Assembly: GCA_945883235.1 (NCBI GenBank)
Contig: CAMCXF010000005.1
Location: forward strand, 62,001 to 126,000
Source: Phenylobacterium deserti
Lineage (GTDB): Bacteria; Pseudomonadota; Alphaproteobacteria; Caulobacterales; Caulobacteraceae
Length of the DNA: 64,000 nucleotides
Reading direction: 5' to 3'
In this document: piece by piece, positions 44,875-53,946 of the stretch
Position numbering within the stretch: position 1 is the first letter of the stretch
How the letters are laid out: every line of letters starts with the position of its first letter
The notes under the pieces: model-generated
Databases searched by the model: none
Told to the model about the DNA's origin: nothing
The model's input: the letters and a program-made list of their open reading frames with translations, nothing else
Translations under genes and position numbers: made by a program

Positions 44875-46083
44875 TCAGGGCAGAAACACCGCCGTGGCCA
44901 CCGCGAACCCGATCACCACCATCCAGGGCGGTGCCCTGGCGATCGCCAGGAACACATAGGCCGCAGCCACCAGCGCCCAGTCGGCGGGGCGGCGAACGGC
45001 GATCATCAGCACCGGATCCCACAACGCCGCGGCCAGCAGGCCGACGACCGCCGCGCCCAGCCCGGCGCTGACCCCACGTGCCCAACCGTTGTGTTTCAAC
45101 CGGTCCCAATGCGGCATCACGCCCACCACCAGCAACAGCCCCGGCATGGAGATCGCCAACAGGGCGATCAGGCCGCCCACGATCCCACCGGGACCGTAAG
45201 TCTGGGCCGCGCCCACATACCCCGCGAAGCCGAACAGCGGGCCGGGCAGTGCCTGGACCAGGCCATAGCCGGCCACGAACGTCTGCGCATCCAGCCAGCC
45301 ACGCTCGACCACCTCGCGCTCCAGCAGCGGCATCACCACGTGGCCGCCGCCGAACACCATAGCGCCGGTGCGGTAGAAGACGCCGGCCATTCCGAGCCCC
45401 GGGTTTGCAAGCAGGCTCGCGGCAATCGGCAAGCCCACCAGCAACAGCGCAAACAGGCCAAGCGCGACATTGGCGCTGCCGGTATCGACCACAGGCGGCT
45501 GATCATCGCGAGGCGGATCCGGGTCCGTTTCGCGCAGAAGCGCCATTCCGAACGCCCCGCCAGCCGCCAGAACCATCAAATGTGCCACTGGTCCCTGCGC
45601 AATGATCAAACCCAGCGCCGCGCCGATGGCCAGACCGGCCCTTACCGGCCCCACGGCCAGGGTGCGGGCCATCTGGATCACCGCCTGCAATACGACGGCG
45701 GCGGCCGCCACCTGCAGCCCATGCAGCCAACCGGGTCCCAAGTGCACGGTCAGCAGAGGTGCCAGCCTGGCGAGCGCGATCATCGCCACGGCGGCGGGCA
45801 GCGTGAAGCCCGCGAACGCCGCCAGCGCCCCGGAAACGCCTGCCATCCGCAGGCCGATCGCAATGCCCAGCTGGCTGGACGCCTGTCCCGGCAGAACGTG
45901 GCAGAGCGCCAGCAGGTCTGCAAAAGCGGCCTCCGACAGCCAGCGGCGGCGTTCCACAAACTCGGCCCGGAAGTAGGCCAGATGCGCGGTCGGTCCGCCG
46001 AACGCAGTCAGGCCCTGCCGCAGGAACGCCACGAACACGGTCAGGGCGGTCACGTTCCGGGGCGTCGGGGCGTCTTCCATCAA
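44875..46083 (-). CDS. chrA: Chromate transporter, intact two-domain
   Basis: The 402-residue CHR-family protein exports chromate by chromate-proton antiport. It consists of two homologous halves. The first has RQGLTAFGGPTAHLAYFRAE and RRRWLSEAAFADLLALCHVL followed by PGQASSQLGIAIGLRMAG. The second has MVFGGGHVVMPLLEREVVER and YGLVQALPGPLFGFAGYVGA, the FGG and PGP signatures of the family. About ten membrane helices can be traced. A second, disrupted chromate transporter gene lies at 54864, and this one is the intact copy. It ends 1 base after the split hydrolase on the other strand and is divergent from the zinc alcohol dehydrogenase gene. Confidence 0.88.
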   Translation of the reverse strand: MMEDAPTPRNVTALTVFVAFLRQGLTAFGGPTAHLAYFRAEFVERRRWLSEAAFADLLALCHVLPGQASSQLGIAIGLRMAGVSGALAAFAGFTLPAAVAMIALARLAPLLTVHLGPGWLHGLQVAAAAVVLQAVIQMARTLAVGPVRAGLAIGAALGLIIAQGPVAHLMVLAAGGAFGMALLRETDPDPPRDDQPPVVDTGSANVALGLFALLLVGLPIAASLLANPGLGMAGVFYRTGAMVFGGGHVVMPLLEREVVERGWLDAQTFVAGYGLVQALPGPLFGFAGYVGAAQTYGPGGIVGGLIALLAISMPGLLLVVGVMPHWDRLKHNGWARGVSAGLGAAVVGLLAAALWDPVLMIAVRRPADWALVAAAYVFLAIARAPPWMVVIGFAVATAVFLP

Positions 46084-46199
46084 CGCCTAGATGGGAGTGC
46101 TTCGCGCCGCTGTCGACCGGTTTCGCCGATAAGGGCTTCCCACGGCCATCTGAACGGCGATAAGGATTCCCAAATTCACAAAGTCCAAGGGGAAATGCC

Positions 46200-47279
46200 A
46201 TGAAAGCTGCTGTACTGCGCGAAGTCGGCAAGCCGCTCCAGATCGAAGACGTGCAGATCAACAAGCCGGGCCCGCATGAGGTGCTGATCCGCACCGCGGC
46301 CGCCGGCGTCTGCCATTCGGATTTGCACTTCATCGAAGGCAAGTATCCCCACCCGCTGCCCGCAGTTCTGGGTCACGAGAGCGCGGGCGTTGTCGAGGCT
46401 ATCGGCTCCGAAGTCCGCACGGTGAAGGTCGGCGACCACGTGATCACCTGCCTGTCGGCCTTCTGCGGCCACTGCGAGAGCTGCCTGACCGGCCGCATGA
46501 GCCTCTGCGTCTCGTCCGACACCAAGCGCGGCAAGGAAGACGAGCCGCGCCTGTCCACGCCGACCGGCCCGATGCTGCAGTACCTGAACCTCTCGTCCTT
46601 CGCCGAGCAGATGCTGATTCACGAGCATGCCTGCGTGGCGATCCGCAAGGACATGCCCCTGGACCGCGCCGCCCTGATTGGCTGCGGCGTGATGACCGGC
46701 GTCGGCGCCGTGATCCACACGTCCAACGTCCGCCCGGGCGATACCGTGGCCGTGATCGGCTGCGGCGGCGTGGGCCTGGCGGCCATCAACGGCGCGGCGA
46801 TGGCCGGCGCAGGCCGCATCATCGCCATCGACATGTCACCGGGTAAGGCGAACCTGGCCAAGGCCATGGGTGCCACCGACTTCGTCATGGGCGGCCCCGA
46901 TGCGGTCAAGGAGGTCATGGAGCTGACCAGCGGCGGCGTACAGCACGCCTTCGAGGCCATTGGTCTCGCGGTCACCGCCGAGCAGTCGTTTAACATGCTG
47001 CGTCGCGGCGGCACGGCCAACATCATCGGCATGATCCCGGTCGGCCAGATGATCAGCCTGATGGGCGCGGCTTTCCTGGGCGAAAAACGCATCCAGGGCT
47101 CGCTGATGGGATCAAACAGGTTCCCGGTCGACATGCCCCGGCTTGTCGATGCCTACATGACCGGCAAACTGCACCTGGACGACATGATCTCTCGCCGCAT
47201 CCGCCTGGACCAGGTGAACGAGGCCTTCGAGGAAATGAAGACCGGCGCCGTGGCGCGCTCGGTCATCGTCTTCAACTGA
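46200..47279 (+). CDS. Zinc-dependent alcohol dehydrogenase
   Basis: The 359-residue medium-chain dehydrogenase has catalytic-zinc ligands in TAAAGVCHSDLHFIEGKYPH and VLGHESAGVVEAIGSEVRTV, and the four-cysteine structural-zinc lobe in CLSAFCGHCESCLTGRMSLC. The NAD-binding Rossmann site is DTVAVIGCGGVGLAAINGAA followed by AGRIIAIDMSPGK, where the Asp favours NAD over NADP. It oxidises an alcohol to an aldehyde; the sequence falls within the Zn-ADH/threonine-DH-like group sometimes called class III-like. A strong RBS AAGGGGA precedes it. It stands alone between chrA and the convergent fkbM gene. Confidence 0.9.
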   Translation: MKAAVLREVGKPLQIEDVQINKPGPHEVLIRTAAAGVCHSDLHFIEGKYPHPLPAVLGHESAGVVEAIGSEVRTVKVGDHVITCLSAFCGHCESCLTGRMSLCVSSDTKRGKEDEPRLSTPTGPMLQYLNLSSFAEQMLIHEHACVAIRKDMPLDRAALIGCGVMTGVGAVIHTSNVRPGDTVAVIGCGGVGLAAINGAAMAGAGRIIAIDMSPGKANLAKAMGATDFVMGGPDAVKEVMELTSGGVQHAFEAIGLAVTAEQSFNMLRRGGTANIIGMIPVGQMISLMGAAFLGEKRIQGSLMGSNRFPVDMPRLVDAYMTGKLHLDDMISRRIRLDQVNEAFEEMKTGAVARSVIVFN

Positions 47280-47315
47280 TCGGCAACTTCAGCCGGGGTT
47301 CCCGCATCATCGGGC

Positions 47316-48137
47316 TCAGGAATATCCGTATCGGGCAAGATACGGATAGGCCGTGCTACCGTTTGGTCGTCGCTCGCCGGGTCCGCTGACCGCAGTCAGC
47401 TGCCAAGTGTTCGCAACACCCGGCGGAGGCGCAACAATGTTGGAGTCCCCAGCACCAGGCTCGAGGGGTGGATCCTTTTCGGACCTTGGTGTCGCAAGCG
47501 GGGCGTAGAACCAGAATACCGCATAGCCCAGACCTTGAAAGATCGAGATGACCTGAGAGGTCGCTTCAGGATTCTGGATTGTCGCTTCGACAAGCCAGAT
47601 TGCCCTTCTTCGAGCCAGCAACCCGGTCGCCCCCTTCAAGACTTGCGGCTCAAAACCCTCGACGTCGATTTTGACCAGCCGCGTGTCGTCGCTGGAAATC
47701 TCATCGAGCGTCAGCATACGCACCGTCTCGGTGTGCGAGGTGGTCGAGCCAAAACCCAAGGCCCCGAAGTTGAAGTGCTCCGCGAGCGACAGGGCAGGGA
47801 ACTCTACAAGGCCTCTCTCTGCCCCGGCTGCGGCGTGGTGGACCTCGGTGTTGTAGAGGCGGTTCGTCACCGCATTGGCGGCCAGAAGTCCGTGCAAGCC
47901 TCTGTGCGCCTCAATAGCCAGGACTGTCCAATCGGGACATCGCCTGGCGAACGGGAGTGCAATGGCACCAATATTGGCACCGACATCGACCATGGTGCCC
48001 GAGCCGGTGGCTTGATCCACCAGAAAATCAAGCTCCACGCGCGCGAACTCACCATGCCGACGCAAAGAAGCCCCAACAATCTTGTCACCGGCTGGAAATG
48101 TGAATTCAAGGCCGTACGCAGTCGTTTTGTCGAGCAT
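47316..48137 (-). CDS. FkbM family methyltransferase
   Basis: The 273-residue SAM-dependent methyltransferase has the motif TGSGTMVDVGANIGAIALPF, VLAIEAHRGLHGLLAANAVT, and VRMLTLDEISSDDTRLVKID followed by VEGFEPQVLKGATGLLAR, the characteristic FkbM pattern. Family members O-methylate sugars or macrolide precursors; here the substrate is unknown. No sugar-transfer genes are nearby. The last ten codons form a perfect stem-loop at 47323-47348. Confidence 0.85.
   Translation of the reverse strand: MLDKTTAYGLEFTFPAGDKIVGASLRRHGEFARVELDFLVDQATGSGTMVDVGANIGAIALPFARRCPDWTVLAIEAHRGLHGLLAANAVTNRLYNTEVHHAAAGAERGLVEFPALSLAEHFNFGALGFGSTTSHTETVRMLTLDEISSDDTRLVKIDVEGFEPQVLKGATGLLARRRAIWLVEATIQNPEATSQVISIFQGLGYAVFWFYAPLATPRSEKDPPLEPGAGDSNIVAPPPGVANTWQLTAVSGPGERRPNGSTAYPYLARYGYS
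47323..47348. other. Perfect 10-base stem-loop at the end of fkbM
   Basis: TATCCGTATC and GATACGGATA are exact reverse complements around GGGCAA. It lies inside the 3' end of the fkbM coding region (encoding PYLARYGYS) between convergent genes. There is no T run, so a classical terminator is unlikely; an mRNA 3' structure is possible. Confidence 0.5.
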
Positions 48138-48186
48138 GGACGACAGATATCAGCTTCGTCCGGTCCAACGCCAGCACTGGACGCTA

Positions 48187-48290
48187 GAGCCTGTCCGTTT
48201 CAGATGGACTCATCTGAAACGGATAAACAGGCTCGTTCTTCATACATTTGGCGCGTGACGGGCGCCTGAACCGGTATCCACTTCAGGCTC
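48187..48290. repeat. Palindromic intergenic repeat, copy B
   Basis: The first 48 bases match copy A at 5136 except for one base in the loop. The following part is diverged: A keeps an AGAGCACG stem, whereas B retains only GACGGGCG, CTTGAACCGGTATCCACT-like core sequence and a GGCTC end. It lies between fkbM and the arsC-like gene. Confidence 0.8.
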
Positions 48291-48295
48291 CACAT

Positions 48296-48646
48296 CTAGA
48301 TCAGACCCAACACCTGCTCCGGCGGGCGACACAGCTTCACGCCCTTGGCCGTCACGACGATGGGGCGGTTCACGAGCTTCGGTTCCTTGACCATGGCGGC
48401 GATCAGGGTTTCGTCGGAGACACCGGGTTTCGTCAGGCCCAGGGCCTCGGCGTCCGTCCCCATGACGCGCAGGATCTGATGCGCGGAAACCCCCATTCGC
48501 TTCAGCATGTCCTCCAGTTGCGGCCGGGTCCAGCCGACCTTGAGGTATTCCACCACTGTGGGCTCGACGCCCTTCTCCCGCAGCAGGGCCAGGGTGTTGC
48601 GCGAGGTGCCGCACGCGGGGTTGTGGTAGATGGTGACGTCGCTCAT
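48296..48646 (-). CDS. arsC: ArsC-family reductase
   Basis: From ATG 48646 the thioredoxin-fold protein has 116 residues. DVTIYHNPACGTSRNTLALL places the catalytic Cys at 12, and VEYLKVGWTRPQLEDMLKRM and LVNRPIVVTAKGVKLCRPPE are the family's conserved segments, including the proline and arginine needed for arsenate binding. It would reduce arsenate using glutathione and glutaredoxin. Arsenite exporter genes are absent here, so a related YffB/Spx-like role cannot be excluded. It starts 46 bases downstream of the M28 peptidase stop on the same strand and may be co-transcribed with it. Confidence 0.85.
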   Translation of the reverse strand: MSDVTIYHNPACGTSRNTLALLREKGVEPTVVEYLKVGWTRPQLEDMLKRMGVSAHQILRVMGTDAEALGLTKPGVSDETLIAAMVKEPKLVNRPIVVTAKGVKLCRPPEQVLGLI

Positions 48647-48692
48647 GGTCTCTCCGATAGCGTCTTGCCCAGTTCTTACCAGATAAAGGGGC

Positions 48693-51077
48693 TCACCAAG
48701 TAAAGGCGCGGGTTCCCACCACAAAGGTGCTATCTGAATCGTCCCAGGGCATCAGGTCGGCGGGGCGGGGCGGCAGGGCAGGCACGCCGGCGGGCCAACG
48801 CCCCAGCACCATCCGGTAGCGCACATCCAGCTGCCCTGGCCCGCCCGGCCGGATCGTCAGGTTCAACGGATAGCGCGCCGTCGCCCAGGAAATCTGCACC
48901 CACTTGCCGGGCGGCAGGGCCAGCGCGGTGGCGACGCCGTTGATCGCCGTCAGACGCCCCGCCGTGGTCGCCCTGACGCGCAGGATCATGGTTGCCGCGT
49001 CCGGCGGGGCCAACGCTGCCAGATTGAGGGTCCCGTCCGCTGCCCGCTGGACGGTAATCTCGGGTGGCGTCTCATTCAGCGGCGTGGCCGGAGCCGCCAG
49101 CATCGGCTGATGCCAGGCCCAATGAGCGCGCTTGGCGATCTCGCCGCCGCCGGCGCGCAGGACGGCTTCGGTCCAGCTGCTGTGGTCAAAAATCGGGCTG
49201 TAGCGCCAGGCGCGACCGGTGTCCTGGTCCATCTGGTAGCCGACGAAGGTCACCTGCGGGTGTCGGGTACTCCACGGATCATCGGAGCGCACAAACAGGG
49301 TGATGACCAGCCCTGCGATCAGTAGCGTGGACCCCACGACCAGTCCCTTTCGTGCGCCCTTGTCAGGTTGCGCCAGCGGCCACAGCACCAGTCCTGCAGT
49401 GATCATCTGCAGCGAGAACAACGCCATCATGTCCATGCCCAGGAAGGCGAAGTGCGAGATGCCGCCCTGCCATCCCAGCGCCGCCACCGCCAGCACTGCC
49501 AACAGCGCCAGCGACAGGATGCCGCGCTTGGCGCTGAGTGCCGTCGCCGCGGCCCCGATTGAGGCCACCAGCAGTGGCCAGACCACCACATAGGCTGCAC
49601 CAGGTGCCAGGATCTGGGCGGCGATGGCAATAATCAGGCCCAGCAGCAAGGCACCGCCCCAGGCACCCTTGCGGGTGGTCGGACGGTCATAGATCAGGAC
49701 GCCGATCACCCCGGCCAGCACACCCGTCACCGCGCCGGTGATCTCAAAGCCGCCGAACGCTGAGCAGCCCAGACCCGCGGCCACGGGGATCGCGGCCATC
49801 CAGCGACGGCCCGTGGCCATGTCACCCGCCGACAGCATGATGACGCCCAGCGACAGCAGCATGATCGCCCATTCCCAGCGGTCGACCTGGGCCAGCAGGA
49901 ACCGCTGTTCGAGGTATCCGAACTCTGCCCCGGTCAGCAGGCGCGCGAACTGCAGGACCGCCACGGTTGTCAGCGCGCCGAACATCAGGCCGCCCATGCC
50001 GCGCAGGATATCGGATGGGGGGAACGCGCCGTCATGCCGCGCCCACCGGACGGCGAAGGCCAGCAACACGACAACCGCGCCGATCAGCACCCAGCCGAAC
50101 CAGACCGGATAGGCAACCAACACGTCGCCAAACAGGTTGGAATAGACCACCGACGGTGCCTTGCCCGGCAGTTGGGTCGCGAACGCCGCCTCGCCCGCCG
50201 CTGCCAGCACCTGTGTGCCCATATCCTGCAGCGACCCACGTTGCAGATTGGCGGGCGTTGACGTGGGGCTGTGATAGTCGAACTGCGAGCCGATGATGGC
50301 ATAGTTCATGCCCGGCAGACCCGCGCGCAGGGTCTCGGTCAGGTCCGTATCGTTGGGCATCTTTTCGTAGATCAGCACCGCCAGCGACGATGACGCCGGT
50401 CGGGTGGCGGTGCGCTGGTAGAGGTCGATGATCTCGCCGTTTTGCGGGCTGGTCTGGAACATCTGCACGCGCCCGCCGCCACCGCGCGCTTCCACATTCA
50501 GCGTCAGGCCGATCCGCTTTACCAGCGGGTCACGCTGGAAAAACTGGTTCGCGCCCAGTAGGCCCGCTTCCTCGCCATCGGTGATCACCAGCATGACGTC
50601 GCGGGCCGGGACGCCCCGCGCCTTGATGGCGCGCACGGTCTCCAGGATCGCCGCAACGCCCATGATGTCGTCGGCCGCGCCCGGCGAGGCGGGGACGCTG
50701 TCATAGTGCGCCATCAGGGCCACGGCTGGCGCCTGCCTATCCCTGCCGGGCAGGATGCCCACGATATTCTCGACATAGCCGGCGGAAACCCGGTCAGATG
50801 CGTATCGTGAGAGCTGAACGCCGGTCCCCGGCCGCACCTGCGGCGAAAGGCCCAATTCGGTCATGCGGCCGATCAGGGCGTCGCGCACCCGCATATTCTG
50901 GGGTGAACCGACGGGATGCGGCACGGCGGCCATCAGGCTGACGTCGACAAAGGCGCGCTCGCCGGAGAAGCTGGTCGCCGGCGCGCTGACCGGGATGGGC
51001 TCCGGCAGTTGCTGGTCTGTGAACGCGATCCAGGACCCGGCAATCAACGCCAGCAACAGCGCGAGATAGCGACCCAT
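48693..51077 (-). CDS. M28 family zinc peptidase with C-terminal membrane domain
   Basis: Translation from ATG 51077 (794 residues) begins with a signal anchor (GRYLALLLALIAGSWIAF). A zinc aminopeptidase domain follows (about 45-310). Its ligands are visible as AVALMAHYDSVPASPGAADD (H and D), LVITDGEEAGLLGANQFFQR (E), PNDTDLTETL (D) and the His in SQFDYHSPTSTPANLQ. From about 335 the chain has at least seven membrane helices, followed by a soluble C-terminal part. It resembles membrane M28 peptidases such as the Fxna/ERMP1 type. It likely trims peptides on the outer face of the inner membrane. The substrate is unknown. Confidence 0.88.
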   Translation of the reverse strand: MGRYLALLLALIAGSWIAFTDQQLPEPIPVSAPATSFSGERAFVDVSLMAAVPHPVGSPQNMRVRDALIGRMTELGLSPQVRPGTGVQLSRYASDRVSAGYVENIVGILPGRDRQAPAVALMAHYDSVPASPGAADDIMGVAAILETVRAIKARGVPARDVMLVITDGEEAGLLGANQFFQRDPLVKRIGLTLNVEARGGGGRVQMFQTSPQNGEIIDLYQRTATRPASSSLAVLIYEKMPNDTDLTETLRAGLPGMNYAIIGSQFDYHSPTSTPANLQRGSLQDMGTQVLAAAGEAAFATQLPGKAPSVVYSNLFGDVLVAYPVWFGWVLIGAVVVLLAFAVRWARHDGAFPPSDILRGMGGLMFGALTTVAVLQFARLLTGAEFGYLEQRFLLAQVDRWEWAIMLLSLGVIMLSAGDMATGRRWMAAIPVAAGLGCSAFGGFEITGAVTGVLAGVIGVLIYDRPTTRKGAWGGALLLGLIIAIAAQILAPGAAYVVVWPLLVASIGAAATALSAKRGILSLALLAVLAVAALGWQGGISHFAFLGMDMMALFSLQMITAGLVLWPLAQPDKGARKGLVVGSTLLIAGLVITLFVRSDDPWSTRHPQVTFVGYQMDQDTGRAWRYSPIFDHSSWTEAVLRAGGGEIAKRAHWAWHQPMLAAPATPLNETPPEITVQRAADGTLNLAALAPPDAATMILRVRATTAGRLTAINGVATALALPPGKWVQISWATARYPLNLTIRPGGPGQLDVRYRMVLGRWPAGVPALPPRPADLMPWDDSDSTFVVGTRAFTW

Positions 51078-51130
51078 CACGGTTCCCCCAATGCCCACTC
51101 AAGTGCCAAGGCTAAACCGCGTCGCACTCA

Positions 51131-51160
51131 AACAGAAACGCCCGCCGGTGAGGGCGGGCG
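51131..51160 (-). terminator. ctrA: Rho-independent terminator of ctrA
   Basis: On the minus strand CGCCCGCC (51153-51160) pairs with GGCGGGCG (51139-51146) around a 6-base loop, followed by TTTCTGTTT. It lies 27 bases after the ctrA stop. Confidence 0.75.
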
Positions 51161-51186
51161 CTTCCGGAATTCGAAGGTCGCCGGGG

Positions 51187-51888
51187 TCAGGCGGCGACGG
51201 TCATCACCGCTTCGTGCGGGTCGCGCAGCACATAGCCGCGGCCCCAGACGGTTTCGATGTGATGCTTGCCATCGGCCGCCGCCGCCAGCTTCTTGCGAAG
51301 CTTGCAGATGAAGACGTCGATGATCTTCAGTTCGGGCTCGTCCATGCCGCCATAGAGGTGGTTCAGAAACATTTCCTTGGTCAGCGTGGTACCCTTGCGG
51401 AGCGAGAGCAGCTCCAGCATCTGGTATTCCTTGCCGGTCAGGTGAACGCGCATACCGCCCACTTCCACAGTCTTGGCATCCAGGTTGACCACGATGTCGC
51501 CGGTCTTGATCACCGACTGGGCATGGCCCTTGGAGCGGCGGATGACGGCGTGAATCCGGGCGACCAGCTCGTCCTTGTGGAAGGGTTTGGTCATGTAGTC
51601 GTCGGCACCGCCGGAGAAGGTCTTCACCTTGGTCTCGATCTCTGCCGTGCCGGAAAGGATCATGATCGGGGTGTTGATCTTGCCGACCCTGAGCGTGCGC
51701 AGAACATCCATGCCGCTCATGTCGGGCAGGTTCAGGTCGAGCAGGATCAGATCATAGTCATAGATCTTGCCCAGATCGACGCCTTCCTCACCCAGGTCGG
51801 TCGTATAGACATTGAAACCTTCCGACTTCAGCATCAACTCGATGCTTTGCGCTGTGGCGCTGTCGTCCTCGATCAACAATACGCGCAT
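51187..51888 (-). CDS. ctrA: Cell-cycle master response regulator CtrA
   Basis: CtrA (233 residues) is the OmpR-type regulator that drives flagellar, division and polarity genes and blocks replication at the origin in Caulobacter. The receiver (1-120) has the acidic pair EDD at 7-9, the phospho-acceptor D51 in [10 protein letters not shown], and the Lys in [17 protein letters not shown]. The winged-helix domain (about 130-225) includes [19 protein letters not shown] and [20 protein letters not shown]. The C-terminus ends MTVAA, i.e. with the Ala-Ala degron recognised by ClpXP. Length and sequence are as expected for Caulobacteraceae. Regulation is probably by the upstream GANTC and TTAA boxes. 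Confidence 0.97.
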   Translation of the reverse strand: MRVLLIEDDSATAQSIELMLKSEGFNVYTTDLGEEGVDLGKIYDYDLILLDLNLPDMSGMDVLRTLRVGKINTPIMILSGTAEIETKVKTFSGGADDYMTKPFHKDELVARIHAVIRRSKGHAQSVIKTGDIVVNLDAKTVEVGGMRVHLTGKEYQMLELLSLRKGTTLTKEMFLNHLYGGMDEPELKIIDVFICKLRKKLAAAADGKHHIETVWGRGYVLRDPHEAVMTVAA

Positions 51889-52020
51889 TCGGCTCTCCTA
51901 CCGCGTCCCGCATTCCCGGACGAATTCTGCTGAATCCGCCCCTTTCGTTCTCGTTAACCTGCCTTGGTCGTTCTTTAAGACCGGTTAACGGTGCTGGCCC
52001 CTCGTCCCGAATCGTTAGTC
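51889..52020 (-). promoter_or_regulatory. ctrA: ctrA upstream regulatory region
   Basis: Two GAATC sites at 51932-51936 and 52009-52013 match GANTC, the CcrM methylation site used to time ctrA P1 in Caulobacter. TTAA boxes lie at 51954-51957, 51975-51978 and 51985-51988. The last two are spaced by six bases, one short of the canonical CtrA TTAA-N7-TTAA. Together they suggest cell-cycle-timed, autoregulated expression. The transcript start cannot be placed exactly. Confidence 0.55.
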
Positions 52021-52172
52021 TGATTTCGGAACCGGGAACAAGGCGTGGCGGTGGTGCAACGGGGTGCGTGGCCGTTGAATCTTTCGTGATTGGACAGGCT
52101 GATCGAACAGGTGGGCGGGAACTCCCTGCGCGGCAAGGGGTTAGCCCGGCACACCAACAATCCGAGGCTATC

Positions 52173-52541
52173 ATGACCGACCGTACCGAAACGCTCTCGC
52201 GCTACCGCCTGCCGTTGAATAGCGATCATATGAAGCTGGCCAGAAGCTATATGGCACCGATGCTGCGCTACGCACCACGCCATCCCATGTTCCTCGTCGG
52301 CGCAGTCCTGGTGGGTATTGGCGGCATCCTGGCCTGGCGCAATCGCGATGCCATTGCCCGCACCGCCTCGCCGATCATCGAAGACGCCCGGACCAAGGGG
52401 CATGCGCTGATCGAGGAGGCGCTGACCAAAGGCCATGACCTGATGGAAGAGGCCAAGGTGGCCAGCGCAAAGATCGGGGCCAAGGCCAACGGCCTGCGCC
52501 ATGGCGATAAAGGCCGGGATACCGTTTCCAACGTTTACTGA
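52173..52541 (+). CDS. Small membrane-anchored hypothetical protein between ctrA and fliI
   Basis: From ATG 52173 (after GAGG) the protein has 122 residues. It opens with a polar 30-residue stretch, has one membrane helix (MFLVGAVLVGIGGILAWRNR, about 40-56), then a helical part with two repeats ARTKGHALIEEALTKGHDLM. It ends DKGRDTVSNVY. The repeated A-L-I-E-E and K-G-H units look amphipathic or coiled-coil, facing the cytoplasm. I know no named family. Position beside ctrA and fliI on the divergent strand suggests a link to polar or flagellar biology, an inference only. Confidence 0.65.
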   Translation: MTDRTETLSRYRLPLNSDHMKLARSYMAPMLRYAPRHPMFLVGAVLVGIGGILAWRNRDAIARTASPIIEDARTKGHALIEEALTKGHDLMEEAKVASAKIGAKANGLRHGDKGRDTVSNVY

Positions 52542-52608
52542 GCCTAACTCTTCATCACCCCTTAAGCGTGTCGGGCTGACAGTCCCCTCATAGCTTTAAG
52601 GGGTGGGT

Positions 52609-53946
52609 TTGAAGAGCCTGGTGGCTGCGGTCGAGCGGCTGGATCCATTGACCGTATCGGGGCGCGTCGCCGCCGTGAACGGCCTGCTGATTGAGGCACG
52701 CGGCGGGCTGTCGCGGCTGGCCATCGGAGCGCGCGCCGAAATCGTCCGGTTCGCCGACCAACCTATCGCCGCCGAAGTCGTGGGCTTCCGCGACAACCGC
52801 GCGCTGCTGATGCCGTTCGGGCCGGTTGAGGGTGTCGCCCCCGGTGCCGAAATCCGCATACAGCCATTGGGCTCAGCCGTTCGCCCAACCAAAGCGTGGC
52901 TCGGCCGCATCGTCGACAGCTTCGGGCAGCCCATCGATGGCAAGGGGCCATTGCCACAGGGCATCGCCGCCTATCCGCTGCGCGCCTCGCCGCCATCCGC
53001 ACACTCCCGCGCCCGGGTGGGCGCCCGACTGGATCTGGGCGTCCGCGCCATGAACGTCTTCACCACCTGCTGTCGCGGCCAGCGGCTGGGCGTCTTTGCC
53101 GGCTCAGGCGTCGGCAAGTCGGTGCTGCTGTCGATGCTCGCCAAGAACGCCGACTGTGATGCCGTCGTCGTCGGCCTGATCGGCGAACGAGGCCGCGAAG
53201 TTCGCGAGTTCATCGAGGAAACGCTGGGCGAAGAGGGGCTGAAACGCGCCATCGTAGTTGTCGCCACCTCCGACGAGCCCGCCCTGAAGCGCCGTCAGGC
53301 CGCCTATATGACCATGGCCATCGCCGAATTCCTGCGTGACCAGGACATGGAGGTGCTGTGCCTGATGGACAGCGTCACCCGCTTTGCCATGGCGCAACGC
53401 GAAATCGGCCTTGCCGCGGGCGAACCGCCCACCACCAAGGGCTACACCCCCACCGTCTTTACCGAACTTCCGAAGTTGCTGGAGCGCGCGGGACCGGGTC
53501 CGATCCGGCCAGATGGCACAACCGCTGGCCCGATCACCGGGCTATTCACTGTGCTGGTGGACGGCGACGACCACAACGAACCCATCGCCGACGCCGTGCG
53601 CGGAATCCTGGACGGCCACATCGTCATGGAACGCGCCATCGCCGAGCGCGGGCGGTTCCCGGCGATCAACGTCCTGAAGTCGATCAGCCGGACCATGCCG
53701 GGGTGCCTGCTGCCCCACGAGCGGGACATCGTCTCCCGCGCTCGCCTGACGATGTCCGCCTACGCCAATATGGAAGAACTGATCCGCATCGGTGCCTACC
53801 GCGCCGGCGCTGACCCCCTGATCGACCGCGCCATCGATCTGAACCCCGCCCTGGAGCGCTTCCTGGGCCAGGACAAGGATGACGCCACCAGCCTGGAGGC
53901 CTCGTTTGACGGCCTCGACGACATCCTGAACGGAGCCGCCGCGTGA
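52609..53946 (+). CDS. fliI: Flagellar export ATPase FliI
   Basis: FliI powers and gates flagellar type III export together with FliH and FliJ. I prefer the TTG at 52609 (445 residues), which stands 5 bases after AAGGGG; a GTG at 52603 would overlap that site. The F1-beta-like core has a Walker [21 protein letters not shown] near residue 165 and [21 protein letters not shown] Walker B follows in [20 protein letters not shown], then the Arg-finger region and the C-terminal helical domain. It overlaps fliJ by 4 bases. Confidence 0.93.
   Translation: MKSLVAAVERLDPLTVSGRVAAVNGLLIEARGGLSRLAIGARAEIVRFADQPIAAEVVGFRDNRALLMPFGPVEGVAPGAEIRIQPLGSAVRPTKAWLGRIVDSFGQPIDGKGPLPQGIAAYPLRASPPSAHSRARVGARLDLGVRAMNVFTTCCRGQRLGVFAGSGVGKSVLLSMLAKNADCDAVVVGLIGERGREVREFIEETLGEEGLKRAIVVVATSDEPALKRRQAAYMTMAIAEFLRDQDMEVLCLMDSVTRFAMAQREIGLAAGEPPTTKGYTPTVFTELPKLLERAGPGPIRPDGTTAGPITGLFTVLVDGDDHNEPIADAVRGILDGHIVMERAIAERGRFPAINVLKSISRTMPGCLLPHERDIVSRARLTMSAYANMEELIRIGAYRAGADPLIDRAIDLNPALERFLGQDKDDATSLEASFDGLDDILNGAAA

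Noticed and set aside
52562-52599. TTAA words before fliI as a canonical CtrA site
   Set aside because: They are about 30 bases apart and part of a CCCCTTAAGC/GCTTTAAGGGG inverted repeat, not the TTAA-N7-TTAA spacing.
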